A stretch of DNA of 64,000 bases from Apiotrichum sp. Y4204 (taxonomy: Eukaryota; Basidiomycota; Tremellomycetes; Trichosporonales; Trichosporonaceae), in assembly GCA_025531455.1 (NCBI GenBank), contig JAMYHL010000009.1, forward strand, positions 372,001 through 436,000, written 5' to 3'. Below are positions 55,734 to 64,000 of this stretch, one piece after another (position 1 is the first letter of the stretch; each line of letters starts with the position of its first letter). The notes under the pieces were generated by a model. The model made no database searches. It was not told where the DNA came from and saw only the letters and a program-made list of their open reading frames with translations. Position numbers and translations under genes: made by a program.

Positions 55734-57411
55734 CTAGAAGATGGGCGCGCTCGCAGGCCCGGTCGGCTGCGCAGTCTTGTAGATGCTCGGCTTGGGCTTG
55801 GGCGGCGCGTCGGCCTTGGCGTCCTTGTCCTTGGCCTTGTTGGCATTGCCGTTCGCGCCAGCGTTCGGCTTACGCGGCGTCCCAGAGCCAGAGTTGCCGT
55901 TCTCCTTGCCGTTCGCGCGTCCCTCGCGGGCTGGGGTCAGTATGAATCCCGCACCATTCAGCCAGCTGTTAGACTCCACTCACGGGCACCACCACGCCCA
56001 CGCCCGCGCGGCGCACCGCGCCCGCGCGCGCCCGCATTCGACGCGCGGCGGCTCGTCTTGACCTCGAACCCGTCGTCGTCAACCTTACCTCCCGCGGGGT
56101 TCGTCTCCTCCGTCTTCTTGTCCTTGGGCTCGCGGCGCTGCTGCGGGCGACGCTTACGCCCCCCGCCTTCGCCGTCGCCCTTCTTCTGATTCTGGTTCTG
56201 GTTCTGGTTCGGGTTCTTCTCCCCCTTCTCCTTCTTCTCCCTTTTCTCGTCGCGCACCACACGCGCCTCGCGCTTCGGGGTCACGTCCGGCGCTTGCGCC
56301 TCCGCCTCGACCCCGGCCTCGGCGTCCTCGTCGACCGCCTCGCTCCAGTCCACGGGCGTCTGCGGCGTCGACGGCACCGTCTCGGCCGCTTCGGACTTCT
56401 GTCAGCCCTATCTCGCTGTTTATACCCACCATGACAGCGCTCATGGGCTCGATGACCTCGTACTCTTGCACGACGACATCGACGACGATGGACGGCTCGG
56501 GCTCCGCAGGCCCCGGCTCCGAGTCGAGCTCGAGCTCGTCCTCCTGCAAAAAGTTGAGCGCGGCGCCGCGCGGCATCACGCGCGCCTGCATCACGGGCGT
56601 GCGCTGGGGGTCCTCGTCGCTCGCGGTGCTGAGCGCGGACGCGTCGTCGCGCATGCTCAGCGCCGGCTCGGCGGCCGTGCTCTCCGTCTCGAGCTCGGCA
56701 GCGTCCATCCCCGCATCGGCGGCCGAGGGCGGCGTCTCGAGCAAAGTTATGAGGTGGTGCACGCGGTCGTCTGTTGTTAGAACCAATACTTTCCTTCTCC
56801 CTACCTTCCTCGTCGGTTCCGGCAGGTCCAGCAGCAAGTACAGCAAGTACGCCGTGCGCCGCGTCGCCGCCGGCCGTAAGGTCCTCGTACATGCGCGCGA
56901 CGCGGAGGATGTCCGTGGCGAGCACCTCATCCTGCATGCGGAGGGGGAGGGTGAGCGGCGCGAACGTGAGGTTGGCGGTATCCGAGGGGCGGGCGGGGTG
57001 GAGAAGGGAGTGGAGAGCGAGGAAGCGCACAACGTCACGGGCAGTGGAAATTGCGTGTTCCCTCAGCCTGCCCGCGACGCTTTCTTCGAACTCGCGCGCC
57101 TGGGCCTCGCGCAGCTCACGCGCACGGGCAGCAGCGACGAGCTCCACCTCCTCCATCGCCTTCTGCACCTCTTCGAGCTCGCGCGCAACCGCCTCCAGAG
57201 CGGGAAGGGAGGCAAGGCCCGCGCGCTGGTCTGCATTGAGGGAGGCCGCGTCCGAGGTCGCGTAGTTCCGGAATCGTTGCTGTTGTTAGACGGTGAAGAG
57301 AAGGCAAAGGCGCGAGCGGATGCTCGCACAACGCACAATCTTCTTGTTGAGCGGCCGGAGGCGCTTGGCGACGAGGTCCTCGGCGGGGCCGCGCTCGCGG
57401 GGAGTGTCCAT
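55734..57411 (-). CDS. Caprin-like RNA-binding protein
   Basis: Exons 57411-57337, 57279-56805, 56770-56430, 56398-55984 and 55930-55734 join to 500 residues. The N-terminus, LVAKRLRPLNKKIQRFRNYA followed by LNADQRAGLASLPALEAVA and a long coiled coil, resembles the caprin homology region (an LRxLNKKI-like start and a 'DQ..a...ye.v...L' helix). The middle is acidic. The C-terminal 130 residues are Lys/Gln-rich and end in RGG/RG boxes (GARGRGAPRGRGRGGA), typical of RNA-binding stress-granule proteins. Caprins act with G3BP and FMRP in mRNA regulation in animals. A fungal counterpart role is inference. The last exon is rich in Asn/Gly/Lys. Confidence 0.6.
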
Positions 57412-57743
57412 GGTAGATGTGCTGGTGTGGATGGATGTGGTATAGGAGAAGGAGTGGATTGCAGAGCAGTCGGTCGACCGATCGACCTCGACGTGCTTCG
57501 ACATTGAGGAGCACGACACTGTCGTAAGTACAGTAGCTGGCGGCAGTGCTGGCCCAGAACAGGCGGGGCCCCGGCCAAAACGCCGCGGCGGGCACGTGAC
57601 GGCCCCGTGTGGCATTTGGAACCCATGACATCGACGGCAACACGAGAGCACACGGAGAGAGACCAAGTTCTTGAGTTCCTACACAACCGCAGATAGATAT
57701 CCTTCTCGACTCTTCCTCTCTCCGACAACACTCCCAATTCACC
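57412..57743. promoter_or_regulatory. Divergent promoter, caprin-like / PDCD5
   Basis: 332 bases between two start codons. It contains GCACGTGAC (57593-57601), an E-box half of the Cbf1 type, in a very GC-rich patch. Confidence 0.4.
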
Positions 57744-58452
57744 ATGTCGTTCCAGCTTCCCGCCGGCTTCCGTCCCGCCGCCCAGCCGCAGGGCGGGAAC
57801 GAGGAGGAGCGCGCCCAGGCCGCGCAGCAGGCCGCGCAGCGCGAGGAGATGAAGCGCTCCATGATTCAGGCGATGCTCGAGACCGAGGCGCGCGAGCGGC
57901 GTGAGTAGTGAAGAGGGAGCGGAGAGCGTATAACGGGCTTTGGCGTCGCTGCGACCTCTGTCGCGGAGCAGACCTTACGTTGCCGCCTAACCTCCCTCCC
58001 TCCCTCCCTCACCTTCTCACACACCCCCACTGACCCCAGTCTCGCGGATAGCCCTCACGCGCCCGCAGCTCGCGTCCCAGGTCGAGGACCTGCTCGTGCG
58101 TATGGGCCAGCAGGGCCAGATCCGCGGAAAGGTCACGGACGAGGCGCTCAAGGGTCTCCTGGAGCAGGTGAGTGCGCTGCGAAGAGCAGCAAGCACGGCG
58201 AGAGCGGAAGATGGGAAAGTGTCCATCTCTTGTTCGCCCCGTCCTGCGCTTCCAGAGTTGGCACCGCACGTTTTCAGCTCTCTGACACCAGGTCTCGGCG
58301 CCCGCTGCGCCTGCAAAGTCGTCGGTGCCCCAGTCGGCGCGTACGCGCAGCCTCGGCGGAATCACTGTGAGCTGGCGAAGCACGCTTGCAAGGCTTACCC
58401 CCAGATCCAGCGCAAGCGCGACGACTCGGACTCTGACGAGTACGATCTCTGA
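57744..58452 (+). CDS. PDCD5: PDCD5/TFAR19 family protein
   Basis: Exons 57744-57900, 58040-58167, 58292-58366 and 58405-58452 join to 135 residues, near the usual size. The core matches PDCD5: RAQAAQQAAQREEMKRSMIQ then AMLETEARERLSRIALTRP, VEDLLVRMGQQGQIRGKV, and TDEALKGLLEQVS. It ends GGITIQRKRDDSDSDEYDL, the family's conserved basic strand and acidic CK2-site tail. The family (archaeal to human) is a small three-helix protein linked to chaperonin/TRiC and to transcription control, mostly nuclear/cytosolic. The last 48-nt exon is needed for the tail and is found by phase. Confidence 0.93.
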
Positions 58453-58759
58453 TCTCTGATCTGAATTGGCGTGTTACCGAGATGCATGTGTATAATGTCT
58501 GTGATCCGTGAAGAAGGCTGCGCCTCGTCATGATCTGCCGCTTCTGCTTGCTTCTGCTTCTGGCTTTTGCTTTTGTTTCTCGTGCCCTCCGTCATCGAAT
58601 ACGCCCCGATCCGCTTGCTCCACTTCCTGCCTCGTTCTACTGCGCCCAAATGCTTCTGTGCCTCTCTCAGTGCTGCACGCTGCGCTCCAGATGCTACAAT
58701 ATGCTCATCTCTATATGACTATCCAAGACCCCTGCATCAAGCGCGTACAAAACGTGCGC
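58453..58759. other. Convergent 3' region
   Basis: 307 bases between PDCD5 (+) and RACK1 (-), expected to hold both 3' UTRs. No gene seen. Confidence 0.5.
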
Positions 58760-60088
58760 TTAGACGGTGACGGACCAGACGCGGACGAGGTTGTCCGAGA
58801 AGCCGGCGAAGAGGGTCTGGCCGTCGGCCGACCAGGCGAGCGAGGTGCACTCGGGCTTGCGGGCCTTGTCCGAGAGGTCGTTGAAGTCGGGCTTGAGGTC
58901 GTCGACGATCGACTTGGACTCGAGGTCGAAGATCTTGATCGACGAGGCGGTGGCGGCGCAGAGCCAGTAGCGGTTGGGCGAGAAGACGAGGGCGTTGACA
59001 ATGTCGCCGGCCTCGAGCGAGTAGAGGTGCTTGCCCTCGTTGAGGTCCCAGAGCATGGTAACACCGTCCTTGCCGCCCGAGGCAGCGAGGGATCCGTCGG
59101 GCGAGACGGCGAGGGTGTTGATGTAGCCGGTGTGGCCGTAGTGGTTGGTCTTGAGCTTGCACTTGGAGAGCTCCCAAACCTGAGATGTTAGAAATCATCC
59201 AGAAAATCTCAAAAGAGCATCGTGGGATCAGAGATCTTGGTGGATAGTGTTGTCTCACAGGGCCTTGCCCTCTGAAGTAGCAAATATATCGAGTAACATC
59301 ATATCCCACGGCTTTCGCCAGCACTTCCAGATACTCACCTTGACGACCTTGTCCCAGCCGGCCGAGACGATCACGGGGTTGGCGGGGTTGGGCGAGAAGC
59401 GGACGCACGAGACCCACTCGGAGTGGCCATCCTCAGTGATGTTGAACTTGCACTCGCCGAGGGTGTTCCAGAGCTTGATCGAGCGGTCACGCGAGGCCGA
59501 GACGATCTGGCGGTTGTCGGCCGAGAACGAGACCCTGTGGTGGTGAGTTGGAGAAAACTTTGGGATCGCAAGGGAAGTTGGTGCGAGCGGGAGTAAATTA
59601 CCAGCTGAGGCGAGAAAAGCCCGGCTGCCCCGTCCAAAATCCCATTCCTTGTACTCACGAAAGGACGTCGCCGGTGTGGCCGACGAACTTGCGGGTGGTG
59701 AGGCCGGTGTTGAGGTCCCAGAGACGGAGGGTCTTGTCCCACGAGGACGAGAGGGCGAACTGGCCGTCCGACGAGACAACAACGTCCGAGACAAAGTGGT
59801 TGTGGCCGTGGAGGATCTTCTTGGGGAAGCCGAAGGCGCCCTCCTCGCGGGTGAGCTGCCAGACGATGATGGTCTTGTCTGCGGAAGTTAGATGCTGCGG
59901 TGGATGCGGATGGGGCAAGGAGAGGTGGGTCGTATTCTTCAAGACCTCCCCCCTGGCCCCCATTCTCGCTTCTACTCACCACGCGAGGCGGTGAGGATCA
60001 TGTCGGGGTTCTCGGACGAGGTGGCGATGGCGGTGACCCAGCCGGCGTGGGCGGCGAGGGATCCCTTGAAGACGAGCGGCTCTCCCAT
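58760..60088 (-). CDS. RACK1: RACK1 (Gbeta-like WD40 ribosomal protein)
   Basis: Exons 60088-59980, 59878-59659, 59534-59339 and 59179-58760 join to 314 residues, exactly the RACK1/Asc1/Cpc2 size. It is a seven-bladed WD40 propeller on the head of the 40S ribosomal subunit. WD-type repeats are visible: [45 protein letters not shown] with [25 protein letters not shown] with [19 protein letters not shown] with [38 protein letters not shown], and [17 protein letters not shown] at the end. The RDK of blade 1 (Arg36/Lys38 in Asc1, 40S contact) is present across the first splice. Intron 3 carries a box C/D snoRNA. Confidence 0.97.
59221..59310 (-). ncRNA. snR24: Box C/D snoRNA U24/snR24 in RACK1 intron 3
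   Basis: Inside the 159-nt third intron of RACK1. Ends CGTGGGAT (59303-59310 on this strand) and ATCCCACG (59221-59228) are perfectly complementary and form the terminal stem. Next to them lie box C ATGATGT (59296-59302) and box D CTGA (59228-59231). The guide preceding box D reads CCACCAAGATCT, matching vertebrate and yeast U24 (CCACCAAGATC then box D), and the 5' half contains ATATTTGCTA, the U24 second guide. U24/snR24 directs 2'-O-methylation of 25S rRNA in yeast, where it also resides in the intron of the RACK1 gene ASC1. The family and host are therefore conserved. Confidence 0.88.
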
Positions 60089-60609
60089 TTTGACTTTGAT
60101 GGACTTTTGGTGGTGGTTGGTGGACGAAAGGAAAGAGAAGAACGAGATGGTGAAGACGATGCGGGTGGGGAGTGCCTGCCAGCTGCCACCACCACCGCTG
60201 GCAGCGTCGACCACCACCCTACCACCACCAGCCAGCATTCTCCCAGCCAGGAGCACGGTGCACTTTTTTTTTCTATCCTTTTTCTGGTTGTAGGCCATTT
60301 ACCCCGCATCGACCCCGCAATCTCAAAGTCGCGTTCGCCTTGGTGGCCAATCACGCGGCCATACAGTATATAGAAAAATTTGGGTGCATAACGCCGGGTA
60401 GGAAAGCCAATAACTCCGGCAGTGGCGCCTGTTGACGCCCCCAGGCTCCACCCACTCTGCCACGCGAGATTACTCCCGCTTCCTGTTGCCCGTCTTCCAA
60501 CCATCTTGGGCCAATCTCAAACGTCCCGGAGGCAACAACGATCACCTCGAACTCGCTCGTAATCTCCGGATCTCTGGTCATCTCTACACCTCCCCCACGC
60601 CCGCCCACA
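60089..60609. promoter_or_regulatory. Divergent promoter, RACK1 / NDUFA2
   Basis: 521 bases between two start codons. An AT-rich patch (cagtatatagaaaaattt) at 60363-60380 is TATA-like, about 275-290 bases from the RACK1 start and about 230-250 bases from the NDUFA2 start. The RACK1-proximal side has a CCACCACC cluster (60186-60235). No gene seen. Confidence 0.45.
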
Positions 60610-61574
60610 ATGTCCGCCCTCAAGCAGCTGCCCAAGGCCGTCAAGGAGATCCGCGTGCACCTCTGCCAGACCTCGCCGGCGTCCGCAGGCGTTAGGTGAG
60701 TCGAACGGAGTGGAGGGAGGAGCGCGGGAGTGGAGAGGCAGTGCGGAACCCGAAGGAAGGCGGCGACAACACAGAGGACGAGTCGAGTCAAGGGCGGCGC
60801 ACCGGCGACGTCCTCGTCTCTCGGCACTATAATCAGTCGTGTTTTGCGCTGCTCCGCGGGAATGCACCGATCGAGAGCGACATCCGCAGCGGGCGACCTG
60901 GAGAGTGGGCACGGCGAGGGATACGGACACGCAACGGATCACACGCGGGAAGATATCTCGACGACGGAGGAAAGGTCCCGAACACAGGGTGGCCCGCGGA
61001 GATGGATACGCGTCACGCCGCGCCGATGTCGCTCGACAGCTTGACAGCCATCGGTGTCATTATCTTCCCTCCTCGGCCCCTTGTCAGCCGCGCTCGCCCA
61101 TTGTCGTGACCGGTCCCGTCTAGTGTCCACAAGACGCATCGCGCGTGCTCTCCGCCAGACTGCCCCAATCCGCCGCGTCTACGTTCTGGGATCTCGTTCT
61201 CTAAGGCTCCGACAGTCCCGGGCGGACTATCAATCCTCCCCTTTGTTGTCCGCCTCGCCTTCTCACCTCCTCGTCTTCCCTCCACCTCCTATCAACCTTC
61301 TCCCACTAACCCCAGGCAATTCATCGCCTCGCAGTACGCCGGCCTCAAGCAGGCCAACCCGTCCGTCAAGGTCCTCATCCGCGAGGCGCAGGGTGTCTCT
61401 CCCCGCGCATTCGTCCGTTTTGGTGCGTCCTACCGGCTGCGCCCTTGCTTAGAGCCGTCCATTACATTCGCACAGTGCTGACATTCAGAGCGCGGCGCCG
61501 AGGCGCAGACGCCGCTCGAGGGGCTTTCGGAGAAGGACGTCGGCTCGGCCCTTGCCAAGCTTACCGCCCAGTAG
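60610..61574 (+). CDS. NDUFA2: NADH:ubiquinone oxidoreductase subunit NDUFA2 (B8)
   Basis: Exons 60610-60695, 61316-61422 and 61489-61574 join to 92 residues, the size of the small thioredoxin-like accessory subunit of mitochondrial complex I. Matching segments are LKEIRVHLCQ (here AVKEIRVHLCQ), TSPASAGVRQFIASQYAGLK across the splice, NPSVKVLIREAQGV, and RFERGAE near the end. One cysteine, in HLCQTS, matches the family. There is no cleavable presequence, as in other members. The 620-nt first intron is far longer than usual here. Confidence 0.93.
60696..61315 (+). other. Long first intron of NDUFA2
   Basis: 620 nt, GTGAGT..CCCAG with a ctaac branch point near the 3' end. I found no box C/D pair. 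The length contrasts with a typical 35-60 nt, so it may contain regulatory or noncoding RNA sequence. Confidence 0.6.
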
Positions 61575-61821
61575 ATTATGCAGCTAAGATCGTGACTCGC
61601 CGGGAGTGTATGAAGTGTAGCGTGAGGTGCTGCAGCGCGAGCCGTGGGGTTACTGATTTCGCACGTTGCGCGGAGTGCTGACTGGCTTGATATATCTGAC
61701 CTGATTCCGCAACAGCCTCATGCCCATCTCTACTTCCACATTCGTTTCCGTACAAATACATGGACAAGCAATCCCAACGACGGTATCTAATCGGCAGCCT
61801 TGATCCGGACACATCCCCCGC

Positions 61822-63457
61822 TTACTCCTTGACCTTCATCTGCTGGACGAGACCCGCGAGGCCCGCGTCCCCGCCGGCGGCGCCCGGCGTCTTCTTGACG
61901 CGCTCGTCGTCCTCGTCGGCCGTCTTGAAGCCGCCGTCCGAGTCCGAGTCCGTGTCGAGGGGCTCGGGCTTGGCTGCGCCGGCCATCTTGAACTTGTTGG
62001 TCGCCTTGATGAGGCGGATCGTGTCCTGCCACTTCTTCTTGGCGTTGAAGTTTTCGCGAATGTTCTGAGACAGGTCGTAGTCTTCGCCCGATGTGCCGGC
62101 CATCCACTGCGTGTGAGCGAGTTGCATTGCTTGTTGATAGCGCCATAACTCACGGGGTGTTTCAACGCCTCGTCGGCGGACATGCGCAGCTTGGGGTCCA
62201 CAACGAGAAGCTTGCGGATAAAGTCGCGCGCGGTATCAGACACGTGCTTCCAGAAACGCTCGTGGAACACAACGCGGCCCTTTGTGGTCTCCTGGATGAG
62301 CTCGTTCTTGTTGTCCGAGCGGAAGGGCGAGTAGCCACAGAGAAGCGTGTATGTGATGATACCGATGCTCCAGAGGTCGACCTTGATGCCGTGCGGCTTG
62401 CCGAGGAGCACCTCGGGCGCGGCGTAGCCGAACGAGCCGGCCATCGAGGTGATCTCCTCATCGGGCGAATCGAGGAGTTTGGCAATGCCAAAGTCGGCGA
62501 TCACGAGCGGTGAGTCGGGGGCGCGCGTCTTGTAGAGAATGTTTTCGGGCTTGAGGTCACGGTGGACAATGTTCTGCTTGTGGAGGTATGCCGTGGCGAG
62601 GAGGACCTGGCTGTGGGGTCAGCGCGTGCGGGCGTGAGAGCGAGCGAGCGGCGTGCGCCGAGCGCAAGCCAGAATCGCGGAGCAAGGGAACGCGCAGAGC
62701 ACAGAGGCGCTGAGAGCAGGAGCTGAGTGCGAGACGGTATGCGAGCGTAGTCGCGATGGGCACCAACTAGCTATCGAGAGACACGCAGCTAGTGTGCCGA
62801 CGCACAGCAAACAACTTGCAACTCGCGCTCGCAGCCCGGGATAACCGGCTCCCGGCGCCCGTGCGGCGCGCGGCGAGACCCCAAGCACGTTTCCCAACAC
62901 CAGACAACTCCTCGACTCACCGAATACAATTCGACGCGTCGTTTTCGGTGAACCGCCCGCGCTCCGTGATGCGGTCAAAGAGCTCGCCGCCAATCGCGAG
63001 CTCAAACGCAATATAGTACTTGTCGCGCGACTCAAAGTGGTCCCAGACGTGAACGATGTGCGGGTTGTCGAGGTCCTTGAGGACGTTGATCTCGTCCATG
63101 ATCGTCGCGGGGTCCTTGACGAGCTTCTTCGGGATGATCCTGGAGTCAGTTCGAGTCTTGGCATAATGCGCGCAGCGCGCAGTATGGCCCGATGACGAGC
63201 GAATGTTCTGCGCTCTGTGCTGAACGTCTTGCGGACGGATGCGCGTTATGCGTCCAGATATTCGTTCCGCAGCGCCACATGCACACTCACTTGAGCGCAA
63301 CCTCGCGTTTCTCGCCTCCAGGCGGGGACCATTCAGCGCGGACGACCTTGCCAAAGCCGCCGCGGCCGAGGAGCTCGAGGAGGACATACTCCTTCTTCTT
63401 CTTGAAGCTCTTTGGCTGCGAGAGGAGGTGGTCGCGGAGCTCGGAGGTGATGCCCAT
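61822..63457 (-). CDS. CMK1: Ca2+/calmodulin-dependent protein kinase (CaMKI type)
   Basis: Exons 63457-63291, 63139-62921, 62610-62154 and 62106-61822 join to 375 residues. Kinase landmarks in order: glycine loop GRGGFGKV (31-38), VALK (Lys56), HRDLKPEN catalytic loop, DFG, SMAGSFGYAAPEVL activation segment, and DLWSIGIITYTLLCGYSPF. After HPWMAG, the stretch NIRENFNAKKKWQDTIRLIK is the autoinhibitory and calmodulin-binding helix of CaMKI, and the tail is acidic (DTDSDSD). A Thr in the activation segment that would be the CaMKK target is present (EEITSMAG). Soluble cytosolic kinase in calcium signalling. It converges with NDUFA2 (247 bp between stop codons). Confidence 0.94.
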
Positions 63458-64000
63458 CGTGAGGGGGGGAGACGGGATGGGGATGGGGATAGGAATGGGA
63501 GGTTGAGAGGTTGGGAATAGAGCTGAGATTAAGACGTGGATAGAGCTAGATAGAAAGGGATGGGCAGAACGCAAGTCGACAGATCAGAACAGACTTGGAG
63601 CTTGGAGGTCCAAGGCGGTGGCCAAAGTGGGAACTAGCAGCGGTGGCGGCGGCAGTGAGCTCTGTGACTTTGTGACGTGTTTTGGGCGCGGCGGCCGGAA
63701 TGGACGGAGAATGACAGGAAAGGGAAGTGGGAATTCAGGACACGGAAAGGACACCAAACAAAACAAACTAGAGGATGGGAATGATAATGATAATGATGAT
63801 ATCAAGAGTCGAATCTCAGATCTCAGAAAGATGGATGCAGTCTTGGAGAGTGGAACTGGAAACGTGTGATAATGCAACTCCGAGGCGCCGAGACCACTAG
63901 ACCATCAACAAGAGGTAAACGCGGGATAGAATGCAACGAGTAGCGGGGCTGTGCCTGGCCTCTGTTCTGGAATTCTGGACCCAGAAATAACCAGCGCAGC
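63458..64000. other. Upstream region of CaMKI-type gene to window edge
   Basis: Probable promoter and 5' leader of the kinase gene, which is transcribed leftwards. Minus-strand CCTCCC/CCATCC tracts and an AATGATAATGATAATGATGAT run at 63779-63800 are the only repeats. No gene seen before the edge. Confidence 0.45.

Noticed and set aside
59535..59979. Further snoRNAs in RACK1 introns 1 and 2
   Set aside because: No box C with a matching box D and terminal stem was found in either intron.

Overview
The window is nuclear DNA of a filamentous or yeast-like fungus, most probably a basidiomycete of the Tremellomycetes type. This is inferred from GC-rich coding sequence, frequent 35-60 nt GT..AG introns with ctaac/ctgac-like branch points, very short exons, Pro/Ser/Ala-rich reading frames, and a U24/snR24-like snoRNA in an intron of the RACK1 gene. 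No transposon, CRISPR array, rRNA or tRNA gene could be supported. All splice sites were assigned by reading phase and family conservation, not from transcripts.

Left part (1-17 kb) is metabolic: a GFA/CENP-V-type zinc protein and a MerB-like (organomercurial lyase family) protein lie in tandem. A 2.9 kb gene-free stretch follows, holding a nine-copy array of ATTGGCT (an inverted CCAAT box). Next come a five-exon UapA-type urate/xanthine permease, an alpha-methylacyl-CoA racemase-type CoA transferase with a peroxisomal AKL terminus, a Pro/Ser-rich coiled-coil protein, and a divergent pair formed by a nucleoside hydrolase (-) and an IlvD/Edd sugar-acid dehydratase (+).

Middle part (17-33 kb) holds mostly uncharacterised proteins: a secreted 884-residue protein with NGNQA, acidic and 11-residue amphipathic repeats, an 869-residue Pro/Ser-rich protein, a BTB-like protein, and a small helical protein. 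It ends with an eleven-exon RNF216/TRIAD3-like RBR ubiquitin ligase carrying a long C-terminal extension. This ligase is head-to-head with proteasome subunit alpha-5, so two ubiquitin-proteasome genes share one intergenic region.

Right part (34-64 kb) is rich in housekeeping genes: proteasome alpha-5, a conserved fungal protein, a 16-exon hexokinase/glucokinase with a 7-nt microexon, a probable PH-domain protein, then a 4.6 kb stretch without a recognisable gene. After it come histidine protein methyltransferase HPM1, a lysine-rich protein, NAC-beta, a securin-like candidate, a caprin-like RNA-binding protein, PDCD5, RACK1 (hosting the snoRNA), complex I subunit NDUFA2 and a CaMKI-type kinase. 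Several genes concern translation and protein quality control (NAC-beta, RACK1 with its snoRNA, HPM1, proteasome, RBR ligase), but nothing suggests more than ordinary eukaryotic neighbourhood.
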